From: Bordetella parapertussis
Lineage (GTDB): Bacteria; Pseudomonadota; Gammaproteobacteria; Burkholderiales; Burkholderiaceae_C
NCBI GenBank assembly: GCA_945882755.1
Contig: CAMCWS010000139.1
Location: 1-33,781, forward strand
DNA length: 33,781 nt
Direction of reading: 5' to 3'
The notes beneath the pieces were generated by a model. It did no database searches. It was not told where the DNA came from and saw nothing but the letters and a program-made list of their open reading frames with translations. Below are positions 9,174-17,605 of this stretch, piece by piece. Position 1 is the stretch's first letter; each line of letters opens with the position of its first letter. The position numbers were made by a program, and so were the translations under genes.

Positions 9174-9192
9174 TTTGTTGCAATGCAACAAA
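9174..9192. promoter_or_regulatory. Candidate PhaR operator, distal copy, just upstream of the phaP -35 box
   Basis: TTTGTTGC, spacer AAT and GCAACAAA make a perfect 8-bp inverted repeat. It lies 59 bp from the proximal copy (start to start). The TGC...GCA core agrees with published PhaR recognition of phasin promoters. It could also affect the divergent hydrolase gene, whose start is 90 bases away. Confidence 0.6.
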
Positions 9193-9281
9193 AAAGGCAT
9201 GTTTTTCTAAACCCTTTTTGATCTGGCGCAAATCCAGTCTTTTCGGGCTTTTGGGGCGTTTGCCCGCACAATCATTGGCAA

Positions 9282-10211
9282 ATGAAGCTTTTTTACGCTG
9301 CCACCCATGTGCAAACCTTGCCGGACGGCCACCGGTTTCCCATGGGCAAATACGAACTTTTGCGACAACGGTTGGTCGCTGAGATGCCGAAACTCACGCT
9401 GCAATCGGCCGATGCAACCACTGAGGGCGAACTGGCCTTGGTGCATACACCACTATACATAGAGTCGGTTTTCCAAGGGAGTCTGCCTCCCGCAGCGCAG
9501 CGCGAAATTGGTTTTCCATGGTCCGAGGGCATGGTCGAGCGGGCCAGGCGCTCGGTCGGTGCCACCATCATGGCGGCGCGAACCGCCTTCAAGGAAGGTG
9601 TGGCGGCGAATTTGGCTGGCGGCACCCACCATGCGTATGCGGACAAGGGCGGCGGGTTTTGCGTTTTCAACGACGTGGCGGTGGCTGCACGGCTGATGCA
9701 AGCCGAGTGGGGCAGGCAGCAGCGAGGGGCTTTGCAAGTGGCGGTGATTGATTTGGATGTCCATCAAGGCAATGGCACAGCGCATATTTTTCGTGATGAC
9801 CCCACGGTGTTCACCCTGTCGCTGCATGGCGCGAAGAATTTCCCTTTTCGCAAAGAGGCCAGTGACATTGATGTGGAATTGCATGATGGTTGCTGTGACG
9901 CACCTTATTTGGACGCTTTGCAAAAGGCTTTGCGCCAGTTACAAGACCGCTGTACCCCCGACTTGGTTTTTTACTTGGCTGGCGCTGACCCTCACGAGGG
10001 CGACCGCTTGGGGCGACTGAACTTGAGCTTTGAAGGCCTGCAAGAGCGTGACCGCTGCGTGCTGGCGTGGGCCAAGAACAGGCGCATCCCTGTGGCCATG
10101 GCCATGGCGGGCGGTTATGGCAAGCAGATCGAGGACACGGTGCAGGTGCAGATGAATACCTTTGCCCAAGCCTTGGCTGCTTGGCAAGACTGGCAAAATC
10201 AGCCGCCTTGA
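9282..10211 (+). CDS. Histone deacetylase-family (acetylpolyamine amidohydrolase-like) hydrolase
   Basis: This 309-aa zinc hydrolase belongs to the HDAC/AcuC/acetylpolyamine amidohydrolase superfamily. The catalytic His pair is in GGTHHA (H116, H117). The zinc ligands are D159 and H161 (DLDVHQGNGT) and D236 (AGADPHEGD). The transition-state Tyr is Y279 in AGGYG. All active-site residues are therefore present. Bacterial members remove acetyl groups from polyamines, acetoin-related enzymes or other acetyl-lysine/amide substrates; sequence alone does not decide. It is divergent from the phasin gene and shares its control region. The start at 9282 lacks a strong ribosome-binding site but fits the domain boundary. 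Confidence 0.9.
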   Translation: MKLFYAATHVQTLPDGHRFPMGKYELLRQRLVAEMPKLTLQSADATTEGELALVHTPLYIESVFQGSLPPAAQREIGFPWSEGMVERARRSVGATIMAARTAFKEGVAANLAGGTHHAYADKGGGFCVFNDVAVAARLMQAEWGRQQRGALQVAVIDLDVHQGNGTAHIFRDDPTVFTLSLHGAKNFPFRKEASDIDVELHDGCCDAPYLDALQKALRQLQDRCTPDLVFYLAGADPHEGDRLGRLNLSFEGLQERDRCVLAWAKNRRIPVAMAMAGGYGKQIEDTVQVQMNTFAQALAAWQDWQNQPP

Positions 10212-10240
10212 GCATGTAACTATTTCTAAAGTGTTACGTG

Positions 10241-10254
10241 AATGTATATACATT
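10241..10254. promoter_or_regulatory. Perfect 14-bp palindrome, probable BrnA operator
   Basis: AATGTATATACATT reads the same on both strands and lies 17 bp before the brnT remnant start; a partial further half-site (TGTGTATGA) follows. BrnA-type antitoxins autoregulate by binding such palindromes, so this is the likely operator. The AT-rich core could also include the promoter. Confidence 0.5.
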
Positions 10255-10270
10255 TGTGTATGATTAATCA

Positions 10271-10480
10271 ATGAAGCTTGCCGGTTTTGATTGGGATGAA
10301 GGAAATTGGCCCAAGTGTGGCAAGCACGGGGTATCTCGCGAAGAGATCGAGCAAGTTCTGCTTAATTCACCAACCGTGGTTTTTATGTTGCGTGAAATTG
10401 TGTAACAAACTTATTTAAGACCTATCAGTGCCCGATTTATGCACCAAAAGGAGATAGATCATTATGAAAGCCAAATCTAA
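10271..10480 (+). pseudogene. brnT: Decayed BrnT-type toxin gene
   Basis: The ATG at 10271 opens MKLAGFDWDEGNWPKCGKHG, the BrnT N-terminus (F-x-W-D...KHGV), and stops at TAA 10403-10405 after 44 residues. In the same frame, directly after that stop, the sequence resumes as LRPISARFMHQKEIDHYESQ, which is the typical BrnT C-terminus, and ends at 10480, 14 bases inside brnA. The central strands, usually about 20-25 residues, are missing. The picture is an internal deletion leaving an in-frame stop, so no functional ribonuclease toxin (normally about 90 aa) can be made. Recognition is from motif memory only. Confidence 0.75.
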
Positions 10481-10730
10481 AGCCATGCCTTCGTTGCCAA
10501 GCGATGAAGCAGCGGAGCATTTTGTCGCTTCAGCGGATTTGTCTACCTACGATTTGTCGGGTTTTAAACCCATGCGTTTCGAAATTGAGCCCAAATCTGC
10601 CGCGCTTAATTTACGGCTTCCAGAATCTCTGCTTAACGCCATCAAAGACCGAGCCAAGTCCAAAGGTGTTCCCTACACGCGTTACATCCGTATGCTTTTA
10701 GAGTCTGATTTGGCACAACCTCGCATTTGA
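10464..10730 (+). CDS. brnA: BrnA-type antitoxin (ribbon-helix-helix), intact
   Basis: The 88-aa protein has a CopG/BrnA-like C-terminal ribbon-helix-helix: FEIEPKSAALNLRLPESLLN followed by AIKDRAKSKGVPYTRYIRML. The N-terminal half would wrap the toxin. The ATG has AAAAGGAG ending eight bases upstream. It overlaps the decayed brnT frame, the standard toxin-then-antitoxin order. With the toxin broken, it may persist as a DNA-binding autoregulator; the next gene starts one base after its stop, so it may now control the metabolic run that follows. Family assignment is good; a role on the operon is inference. Confidence 0.85.
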   Translation: MKAKSKAMPSLPSDEAAEHFVASADLSTYDLSGFKPMRFEIEPKSAALNLRLPESLLNAIKDRAKSKGVPYTRYIRMLLESDLAQPRI

Positions 10731-10731
10731 C

Positions 10732-11181
10732 ATGACTGCTTCCACACCTGCTCGCCCAGAACCCCACGGGCGTGACGCTTACCCGATCTTTCGCCGCATC
10801 ACCACCCGCTGGTTGGACAACGACGCCTATGGCCATGTCAACAACGTCGTTTACTACCATTGGTTTGACACCGTGGTGAATGCGCATTTGATCGAACACG
10901 GGGTGCTGGACATCCAACACGGTGCAACCATTGGCTTGGTGGTCGAGACGCATTGCAATTACTTTTCGTCGCTGGCTTTTCCGCAAAACGTAGACGCCGG
11001 TTTGCGGGTAACGCGCATAGGCTCGTCCAGTGTGCGCTACGAGGTGGGTTTGTTCGCTGAAGGCGAAGCACTCACCGCCGCCCACGGGCATTTTGTGCAT
11101 GTGTATGTGGACAGCCAAACCCGCCGCCCCGTCAGCGCTTTGCCCCCAGCCTTACAAAAAGTTTTAGAGGACCTTGCATGA
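10732..11181 (+). CDS. Hotdog-fold acyl-CoA thioesterase (YbgC/4HBT family)
   Basis: The 149-aa protein carries the family motif TRWLDNDAYGHVNNVVYYHW (residues 25-44), in which the Asp of DNDAYGH is the expected catalytic residue. The single hotdog domain fills the protein. Members hydrolyse acyl-CoA or 4-hydroxybenzoyl-CoA thioesters in the cytoplasm; chain preference cannot be read here. The ATG starts one base after the brnA stop, and the stop overlaps the nitroreductase start by four bases, so the three are probably cotranscribed. Confidence 0.88.
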   Translation: MTASTPARPEPHGRDAYPIFRRITTRWLDNDAYGHVNNVVYYHWFDTVVNAHLIEHGVLDIQHGATIGLVVETHCNYFSSLAFPQNVDAGLRVTRIGSSSVRYEVGLFAEGEALTAAHGHFVHVYVDSQTRRPVSALPPALQKVLEDLA

Positions 11182-11879
11182 CATCCGCCCTGAATGCAGT
11201 TGACCAAGCCATCACCACCCGCATGTCGGCCAGAGCTTTCACCGCGCAGCCTGTGCCCCGCGAGGTGTTGACGCACCTGCTGGAGCTCGCCGCTCGCTCA
11301 CCCTCAGGCACCAACACCCAGCCATGGAAGGTGTATGTCTTGCAGGGCGCACCGCGTGACACGCTGGTCGACAAAGTGTGCGCTGCCCACGACGAGATCC
11401 GCGCCAACCCAGACATGGCCAATGAGTTCCGCGAAGCCTACGACTATTACCCCGAAAAATGGGTCAGCCCCTTCATCGACCGACGGCGTGAAAACGGCTG
11501 GAGCTTGTACGGCTTGCTAGGAATTGGCAAGGGCGACAAAGACAAAATGCACGCCCAGCACCAGCGCAATTACCGATTTTTTGATGCGCCGGTGGGCCTG
11601 ATGTTCACCTTGGACAAAGTCATGGGGCGTGGCTCGCTGGTGGACTACGGCATGTTTTTGCAGACCCTGATGGTGGCCGCCCGTGGTCACGGCTTGCACA
11701 CCTGCCCGCAAGCGGCGTGGAACGGATTTGCCAAGATCATCTTGCCGCACATAGGCGCAGGTGACAACGAGATGCTGGTGTGCGGCATGGCGCTGGGCTA
11801 TGCAGACGAGCGCGAGTTGGTCAACACCTTTCGCACACCGCGTGAGAGCGTGGCCTCTTTCACCACTTGGCTGGAGTAA
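11178..11879 (+). CDS. Nitroreductase-family FMN oxidoreductase
   Basis: The 233-aa protein has the nitroreductase hallmark near the N-terminus: TRMSARAFTAQPV (residues 14-26), whose RxSxRxF element contacts FMN, then ARSPSGTNTQPWKVYVL (39-55). The C-terminal GYADERELVNTFRTPRE is typical of the group. These enzymes use NAD(P)H to reduce nitroaromatics, quinones or related electrophiles as homodimers in the cytoplasm. The ATGA overlap with the thioesterase gene suggests coupled translation. The physiological substrate is unknown. Confidence 0.9.
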   Translation: MTSALNAVDQAITTRMSARAFTAQPVPREVLTHLLELAARSPSGTNTQPWKVYVLQGAPRDTLVDKVCAAHDEIRANPDMANEFREAYDYYPEKWVSPFIDRRRENGWSLYGLLGIGKGDKDKMHAQHQRNYRFFDAPVGLMFTLDKVMGRGSLVDYGMFLQTLMVAARGHGLHTCPQAAWNGFAKIILPHIGAGDNEMLVCGMALGYADERELVNTFRTPRESVASFTTWLE

Positions 11880-11885
11880 GTACCC

Positions 11886-13067
11886 ATGGTCATCACCAGC
11901 TTACTTGACACCGATCTGTACAAATTCACCATGATGCAAGCGGTGTTGCACCAGTTCCCCGGTGCGCAGGTGAGCTACAAATTCAAATGCCGCACCACTG
12001 GTGTGAAGCTAGCGCCCTATGTGGATGAAATACGCGCCGAAATTCGCTCGCTGTGCAAGCTGCAATTCACCGAGCAAGAGCTGGATTGGATGAGGGCCCT
12101 GCGCTTCATCAAAAGCGACTTTGTGGACTTTTTGGGCTTGTTTCGCCTGAATGAAAAATACATTGATGTTGTGGGCTTGCCAAGCGGTGAGATCGATATC
12201 CGCATCCAAGGTCCGTGGCTGCACACCATCTTGTTTGAAATTCCCGTGCTGGCCATCGTCAACGAGGTGTATTTCCGCAATACCCAGCCCGTGCCCGACT
12301 ATGTGGAGGGTCGTCAACGTTTGGACACCAAAATCGCCCAGCTGCAAGAGGCTGATTTGGGCGACTTGAAAATTGCCGACTACGGCACCCGCCGACGGTT
12401 CTCCAAGGCGTGGCACGAAGAGGTGCTGCGGGTGTTGACCTCGCGTTTGGGCTCGGGTGCGACTGGGCGGTTTGCCGGTACCAGCAATTCGCTGTTTGCC
12501 ATGAAGCTGGGTTTGACGCCCTTGGGCACCATGGCGCACGAGTACCTACAAGCTTGCCAAGCCTTGGGGCCGCGTCTGCGTGACAGCCAAGTGTTTGGTT
12601 TTGAGACATGGGCGCGTGAATACCGCGGCGACCTAGGCATTGCTTTGAGCGATGTGTACGGTATCGAGCCGTTTTTGCGTGATTTCGATATGTATTTTTG
12701 CAAGCTGTTTGACGGTGCAAGGCACGACAGCGGCGACCCCTTTACATGGGGTGAACGCATGATCGAGCATTACAAAAGCAACCGCGTAGACCCGCTCACC
12801 AAAACCTTGATCTTCAGCGACGGCCTGACCGTGCCACGCACCATCGAGCTGTACCAACGCTTTCGGGGGCGCTGCCAATTGGCGTTTGGTATTGGCACCA
12901 ACCTGACCAACGACCTAGGGTACGAGCCGCTGCAAATCGTCATCAAAATGGTGGAGTGCAACGGCCAGCCTGTTGCCAAGCTTTCAGACACGCCTTCCAA
13001 AAACATGTGCGAGGATGCCAATTACTTGGCCTATTTGCGCCAAGTGTTTGATATTGCACAACCCTAA
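11886..13067 (+). CDS. pncB: Nicotinate phosphoribosyltransferase
   Basis: This 393-aa enzyme of the Preiss-Handler NAD salvage pathway joins nicotinate to PRPP with ATP assistance, giving nicotinate mononucleotide. The start [20 protein letters not shown] is diagnostic for Pnc[21 protein letters not shown] is followed by HEY, which contains the His expected to be phosphorylated. [16 protein letters not shown] near residue 285 binds the phosphate and ribose. Length is normal for the bacterial enzyme. GGAG within the upstream stop region provides a ribosome-binding site. Confidence 0.96.
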   Translation: MVITSLLDTDLYKFTMMQAVLHQFPGAQVSYKFKCRTTGVKLAPYVDEIRAEIRSLCKLQFTEQELDWMRALRFIKSDFVDFLGLFRLNEKYIDVVGLPSGEIDIRIQGPWLHTILFEIPVLAIVNEVYFRNTQPVPDYVEGRQRLDTKIAQLQEADLGDLKIADYGTRRRFSKAWHEEVLRVLTSRLGSGATGRFAGTSNSLFAMKLGLTPLGTMAHEYLQACQALGPRLRDSQVFGFETWAREYRGDLGIALSDVYGIEPFLRDFDMYFCKLFDGARHDSGDPFTWGERMIEHYKSNRVDPLTKTLIFSDGLTVPRTIELYQRFRGRCQLAFGIGTNLTNDLGYEPLQIVIKMVECNGQPVAKLSDTPSKNMCEDANYLAYLRQVFDIAQP

Positions 13068-13075
13068 GCAAACCC

Positions 13076-14356
13076 ATGAACACCCTTCTTATTGTTGTAT
13101 TTGTCATCACTTATGCAGCCATCACGCTGGAGCATCAACTCAAGCTCAACAAATCTGCTCCTGCGTTATTGGGTGCGGGTCTGCTTTGGTCACTTTACGC
13201 TTTGCATCTGGGTGATAACCAAGCGCTGACCCATCACCTGAACGAATCTTTGGTGGGCACAGCACAAATCATCTTCTTTCTGATGGGGGCGATGACCATC
13301 GTGGAAGTGGTGGACGCACACAACGGGTTTGAGGTGATTACCCAGCGCATACGAACCAAGCGCCTGTCTACCTTGATGTGGTTGGTAGGCGCGGTAACTT
13401 TCTTCTTGAGCGCTGTGTTGGATAACTTGACAACCGCCATCGTCATGGTGTCGCTGATGAAAAAGTTGCTCAAAGAGCGTGAGGACCGTTTGTTTTTTGC
13501 CGGCATCATTGTGATTTCCGCCAATGCGGGTGGCGCGTGGTCACCCATTGGGGACGTGACCACCACCATGCTGTGGATTGGTGGACAAGTCACAGCCTTG
13601 AATATCATGAAAATGCTGTTTTTACCCTCGGTGGTGGCTGCAGTCATTCCCTTGGTCATCACTGCTTGGTTGCTGCGGGGTCAAGTTGTCAACGCTCCCG
13701 CTCAGCGTACTGGCACCTTGTCCAAATCTGCCGCCTTTGAGGGCAATCTGATGTTCAGCTTGGGCTTGGGTGTGCTGGTGCTGGTCCCTGTCTTTAAAAC
13801 CGTCACAGGTTTACCGCCTTTCATGGGCGTCTTGTTTGGGCTGGGTTTGTTGTGGTTGGTGGGTGACTTTCTTCACAAAAGCAAAGTTGACGAAGACAAA
13901 GCTCACCTGACGCTCACCAACGCACTCTCTCGAATCGATATGGCCTCACTGACGTTCTTTATTGGTATTTTGTTGTCAGTGGCTGTTTTGGAACATACCC
14001 ACATCCTCTCCGACTTGGCGCAATGGCTCAACGACAGCGTGGGTCGCTTGGATGTGATTGTGTTGTTGATTGGCTTTGCCAGTGCCGTGGTGGACAACGT
14101 GCCCTTGGTGGCTGCCAGCATGGGTATGTACAGCATGACTGACTATCCACCCGACAGCTTTTTGTGGGAATTCATTGCGTTTTGTGCGGGTACCGGCGGC
14201 TCTATGTTGATCATTGGCTCGGCCGCAGGTGTGGCCGCCATGGGCTTGGAGAAAATCAATTTCTTCTGGTATGTCAAACACATTTCAGGCTTGGCGCTGG
14301 CGGGTTACTTGGCTGGCGCTTTGGTTTATGTTGTCCAATTTAATTTGATGAGCTAG
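13076..14356 (+). CDS. nhaD: NhaD-type Na+/H+ antiporter
   Basis: The 426-aa integral membrane protein has about 11-12 hydrophobic segments. DNLTTAIVMVSL (near residue 121) and NAGGAWSPIGDVTTTMLWIG (near 148) are characteristic of NhaD in the ion-transporter (IT) superfamily, and a second half-motif, DNVPLVAASMGMYSMTDYP, appears in the C-terminal half. The protein should sit in the inner membrane and exchange Na+ or Li+ for protons. It starts eight bases after pncB in the same probable operon, and is followed after seven bases by a 2-hydroxyacid dehydrogenase. Confidence 0.92.
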   Translation: MNTLLIVVFVITYAAITLEHQLKLNKSAPALLGAGLLWSLYALHLGDNQALTHHLNESLVGTAQIIFFLMGAMTIVEVVDAHNGFEVITQRIRTKRLSTLMWLVGAVTFFLSAVLDNLTTAIVMVSLMKKLLKEREDRLFFAGIIVISANAGGAWSPIGDVTTTMLWIGGQVTALNIMKMLFLPSVVAAVIPLVITAWLLRGQVVNAPAQRTGTLSKSAAFEGNLMFSLGLGVLVLVPVFKTVTGLPPFMGVLFGLGLLWLVGDFLHKSKVDEDKAHLTLTNALSRIDMASLTFFIGILLSVAVLEHTHILSDLAQWLNDSVGRLDVIVLLIGFASAVVDNVPLVAASMGMYSMTDYPPDSFLWEFIAFCAGTGGSMLIIGSAAGVAAMGLEKINFFWYVKHISGLALAGYLAGALVYVVQFNLMS

Positions 14357-14363
14357 TTGCACC

Positions 14364-15350
14364 ATGAATCGACCCAAGTTGCTGGTGGGACGCCCCACCT
14401 ACCCCGAAGTCATCGCCCGTTTACGCGAGCATTTTGACGTTACCGATAACCAAGACGACAAGCTGTGGACCACCGAATCGTGGACAGCCGCACTCAGCCA
14501 GCACGAAGCTGCTTTGTGTGTGGGCATCGAGCCTGTCAATGAAGCAGTGTTAGCGGCTTGCCCGCAACTGCGCATCTGCGCCAACTTAAGTGTGGGATAC
14601 AACAACTTCGATGTACCCGCCATGACACGCCACAAAGTCTTGGCCACCAACGCCCCAGATGTGCTGAATGAAACCACCGCTGACCTGGGGTTCGCTTTGA
14701 TGATGGCCGCCGCTCGGCGGGTGAGCGAGAGCGAAATTTACATTCGACAAGGCAAGTGGACGCACTGGCGCTACGACCAATTTGCGGGTGCAGAAGTGCA
14801 TGGCAGCACCTTGGGCATCATCGGCATGGGGCGCATAGGGCAGGGCATTGCCAAACGAGGCGCTTTGGGATTTGGCATGAAGGTCATTTATCACAACCGC
14901 AACCGTGTGGACGCTGCCATTGAAGCCGAATGCAAAGCCACTTATGTCAGCAAGCAAGAACTTTTGCAGCAAGCCGATCATGTGGTCTTGGTGGTGCCGT
15001 ATTCCAAAGCGTCGCATCACACCATTGGTGCGGCTGAGTTGGCGCTGATGAAGCCCACGGCCACGATCACCAACATTGCCCGTGGCGGCATCATTGACGA
15101 TGCGGCGCTTGCCAAGGCCTTGCAGCAAGGGCAAATTGCCGCCGCCGGTTTGGATGTGTTTGAGAACGAGCCCAAGTTGAATCCCGAACTGCTCAAGTGC
15201 AGCAATATTGTGATGACGCCGCACATCGGCAGCGGCACGCTGGCCACCCGTTTGGCCATGGCCAATTTGGCCAGCGACAACCTGATTGCCTTCTTCACCG
15301 AGGGCAGAGCCTTGACACCTCTTAATCCCGAAGTATTGGGGCAGGCATGA
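14364..15350 (+). CDS. D-2-hydroxyacid dehydrogenase, glyoxylate/hydroxypyruvate reductase-like
   Basis: This 328-aa NAD(P)-dependent dehydrogenase has the Rossmann motif GIIGMGRIGQGIA (151-163) and the catalytic triad Arg240 (NIARGG), Glu269 (FENEP) and His287 (PHIGS). Basic residues after the second Rossmann strand (HNRNR, 177-181) suggest NADPH preference, as in GhrB/glyoxylate reductases. LSVGYNNFDV (75-84) is also typical of that group. It probably reduces glyoxylate or hydroxypyruvate in the cytoplasm. The stop overlaps the rmuC start by four bases. Confidence 0.92.
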   Translation: MNRPKLLVGRPTYPEVIARLREHFDVTDNQDDKLWTTESWTAALSQHEAALCVGIEPVNEAVLAACPQLRICANLSVGYNNFDVPAMTRHKVLATNAPDVLNETTADLGFALMMAAARRVSESEIYIRQGKWTHWRYDQFAGAEVHGSTLGIIGMGRIGQGIAKRGALGFGMKVIYHNRNRVDAAIEAECKATYVSKQELLQQADHVVLVVPYSKASHHTIGAAELALMKPTATITNIARGGIIDDAALAKALQQGQIAAAGLDVFENEPKLNPELLKCSNIVMTPHIGSGTLATRLAMANLASDNLIAFFTEGRALTPLNPEVLGQA

Positions 15351-16639
15351 GCACCGATAACTGGATCGTCGCGGCGGCGGTAGTTGGCGCTTTGCTGATC
15401 ATGGCGATCTTTAGGCGTTATGCCGGTAAAGCCGCCACGCCAGAAGACCCGCTGCTCAAACTTGACGACAAGTTAGAACGCTTGGAGCGTGAGTTGCGCT
15501 ACGCCATCAGCGAGTCTTCTCGCACCGACCGCCAAGAGTTATCACAAAGCATGGCGCAGCTGCAGCAGACGCTGACCGAACAGCTGGCGCTTATGCAAGG
15601 CACTTTGAATACCCAGTTGCAAGCGCTGGGCGAGGGCAATGCGCGGCGCATGGGCGAGGTGCGTGACACCTTGGACCAGCAGCTGCAGCAATTGCAAAAA
15701 ACCAATGCCGCCAAGTTGGACGAGATGCGCCAAACCGTGGACGAAAAACTGCAAACCACCTTGGAAGCGCGGTTGAGCGAAAGCTTTAAACAAGTGGCCG
15801 AGCGCTTGGAGCAGGTGCACCAAGGCTTGGGCCACATGAAAACCTTGGCCCAAGGCGTGGGCGATCTGCAGCGGGTTTTAAGCAATGTGAAAACCCGTGG
15901 CATTTTTGGCGAGGTGCAGCTTGAAGCCTTGTTGGAACAGGTGTTGACCATCGAGCAATACGGCAAGCAAGTGGAAACCAAACCGCGCAGCAACCAGCGG
16001 GTGGACTTTGCCATCAAGCTGCCTGGACGCAGCGACGATGGCGCTGCGGTCTGGCTGCCCATCGACGCCAAGTTTCCGCGTGAAGACTACGAGCGCTTGC
16101 TGGACGCACAAGACCGTGCCGACCCCATCGCCGCCGAAGCCTCGGCCAAGGCGATGGAGTCACGCATTCGCCAAGAGGCCAAGAGCATCGCCGAAAGTTA
16201 TTTGGCACCACCCCACACCACCGACTTTGCGATTTTGTTTTTACCGGTGGAGGGTTTGTATGCCGAGGTGCTGCGCCGCCCAGGTCTCATGGACAGCTTG
16301 CAGCGCGATTACCGCGTCACCTTGGCTGGCCCCACCACTTTGTTGGCGATATTGAACAGCTTGCACATGGGCTTTCGCACCTTGGCTTTGGAGAAACAAG
16401 CCTCCGAGGTGTGGAAGGTGCTGGGCGCGGTTAAAACCGAGTTCGACCGCTATGGCGAATGGGTGGCCAAGGTGCGTGAGCAGGTGCAAAAGGCGGCGGA
16501 CACCTTGGACCGCGCCGACACCCGCAGCAAACAAATGCGCCGTGTACTCAAAGGCGTGGAGGCTTTGCCCGAGGCCGAGGCTTTGGCGCGGTTGCCTTTG
16601 GATGCTTCAGATACGTCAGATGTCGTTGACCCTGATTAA
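15347..16639 (+). CDS. rmuC: DNA recombination protein RmuC homologue
   Basis: The 430-aa protein has an N-terminal membrane anchor (residues 5-22), a long Gln/Leu-rich coiled coil (about 40-170) and then the RmuC domain. The core shows VKTRGIFGEVQLEALLEQVL and later VWLPIDAKFPREDYERLLDA and FAILFLPVEGLYAEVLRRPG, all diagnostic. RmuC has a PD-(D/E)xK nuclease-like core and in E. coli affects inversion frequency at short repeats. The ATGA overlap couples it to the dehydrogenase gene. It is the last gene of this plus-strand run; repeat clusters follow directly. Confidence 0.95.
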   Translation: MSTDNWIVAAAVVGALLIMAIFRRYAGKAATPEDPLLKLDDKLERLERELRYAISESSRTDRQELSQSMAQLQQTLTEQLALMQGTLNTQLQALGEGNARRMGEVRDTLDQQLQQLQKTNAAKLDEMRQTVDEKLQTTLEARLSESFKQVAERLEQVHQGLGHMKTLAQGVGDLQRVLSNVKTRGIFGEVQLEALLEQVLTIEQYGKQVETKPRSNQRVDFAIKLPGRSDDGAAVWLPIDAKFPREDYERLLDAQDRADPIAAEASAKAMESRIRQEAKSIAESYLAPPHTTDFAILFLPVEGLYAEVLRRPGLMDSLQRDYRVTLAGPTTLLAILNSLHMGFRTLALEKQASEVWKVLGAVKTEFDRYGEWVAKVREQVQKAADTLDRADTRSKQMRRVLKGVEALPEAEALARLPLDASDTSDVVDPD

Positions 16640-16640
16640 C

Positions 16641-16937
16641 GTCATTGCGACTTCGCGTCATTGCGACTTCGCGTCATTGCGAAGGGCTGTCATTGCGAGG
16701 AGCGAAGCGACGAAGCAATCTAGCGTAGCGAAGCAATCCCCGTCATTGCGAGCGTAGCGAAGCAATCTAACGCCATGCGCTGCAGGCTCGGCCTCGCCTC
16801 CATGCTTACGCAACGTCGGCTACGGCCGACCTGCGACACACGCCGCTGTATTGCTTCCTTGCTTGACTAGATTGCTTCGTCGCTAGATTGCTTCGCTTCG
16901 CTCGCAATGACGCTTCTCTTCGCTCGCAATGACGCGA
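16641..16937. repeat. Cluster of dispersed palindromic repeats between convergent rmuC and hicB
   Basis: Several forward units (GTCATTGCGAGGAGCGAAGC... to CGAAGCAATC) occupy 16641-16767. Inverted units (GATTGCTTCG...CTCGCAATGAC) occupy about 16869-16934. Between them lies a unique GC-rich stretch with a short hairpin (GTCGGC/GCCGAC, near 16814-16830). The whole forms a large imperfect inverted repeat. It covers essentially the entire 312-bp gap, where I see no gene. Confidence 0.9.
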
Positions 16938-16951
16938 ATTTGATCAGTTAA

Positions 16952-17284
16952 TTAAGACTGCACCGCCCTGTGAAGCGCTTCAGCGACCCATTGGTTCAAG
17001 CTTTTGCCTGCGGCTTTAGCGGCAACCATGGCTTGGCCATGAAGTTCTGGCGCAAGTCGTAAAAGTAATTTGCCAGAGGCAGGCTTTTCAGGCGTTTGAC
17101 CCTTCTCATAGCACTCTTGCAGGTAATCATTGATGGCTTCTTCAAATGCGGCTTTCAGTGTTTCCACCGAACTTCCTTCAAAGCTCAGGATGCTTCGTAT
17201 GCCAAGAACTCGACCTACGAAAACGTCGTTCCTGTTGTCGTAATCAACCCTGGCTGTATAGCTTTTATAGGTCATGCTGCTCAT
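16952..17284 (-). CDS. hicB: HicB-type antitoxin
   Basis: The 110-aa protein has the HicB N-terminal partial RNase-H-like fold (YTARVDYDNRNDVFVGRVLG) and a C-terminal ribbon-helix-helix domain (LLLRLAPELHGQAMVAAKAA then GKSLNQWVAEALHR). HicB binds and neutralises HicA and represses the operon. The start at 17284 is chosen because it overlaps the hicA stop as ATGA and gives the usual family N-terminus; an internal Met4 is a weaker alternative. Order is toxin first, then antitoxin, as usual for this system. Confidence 0.92.
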   Translation of the reverse strand: MSSMTYKSYTARVDYDNRNDVFVGRVLGIRSILSFEGSSVETLKAAFEEAINDYLQECYEKGQTPEKPASGKLLLRLAPELHGQAMVAAKAAGKSLNQWVAEALHRAVQS

Positions 17285-17535
17285 GGTTTAACTCCTGCAT
17301 TTTGTAAAAATTCTCTTGCCTCTTCCACTTGGTAGCACTTGGCTTCCTTGCCAGGGTGTGGCCTGTGACAACGCCACAACTGAGTATTCAACTCCAAACG
17401 TACCCTTGAACCGGCTCTTTCTTGCACACTCCCGCCTAAGGCAACTACCAAGCTCTCAATATCAGAAAACTTAATTGAGTTGACGGTTGGCCTTAGGAAG
17501 ATCCGTTGTAGGGTTTTGAGGTGTTTGGTGTTCAC
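17281..17535 (-). CDS. hicA: HicA-type mRNA interferase toxin (Arg at the usual catalytic His position)
   Basis: The 84-aa protein fits the small dsRBD-like HicA fold: KFSDIESLVVALGGSVQERA, then GSRVRLEL, HRPHPGKEA and a C-terminal REFLQNAGVKP. HicA cleaves mRNA as a toxin. In many HicA proteins the motif is GSHxxF with a catalytic His; here it reads GSRVRL, although HRPHP downstream keeps other His residues. This variant recurs in one HicA subfamily, to my recollection, so activity is not excluded. The start is GTG at 17535; the nearby ATG at 17539 is out of frame. Confidence 0.88.
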   Translation of the reverse strand: MNTKHLKTLQRIFLRPTVNSIKFSDIESLVVALGGSVQERAGSRVRLELNTQLWRCHRPHPGKEAKCYQVEEAREFLQNAGVKP

Positions 17536-17540
17536 CCATT

Positions 17541-17563
17541 AATGATATTAAATAATGATATCA
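17541..17563. promoter_or_regulatory. Probable hicAB operator
   Basis: AATGATAT occurs twice (17541 and 17554), and the right copy is part of the palindrome TGATATCA. The pair lies 6-28 bases upstream of the hicA start, where HicB would bind to autoregulate. The AT-rich surroundings are also compatible with a promoter. Confidence 0.4.
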
Positions 17564-17605
17564 AAAAACGCCAAATAAATCTCAGATTTATGGCCCAGTG
17601 ACCTC

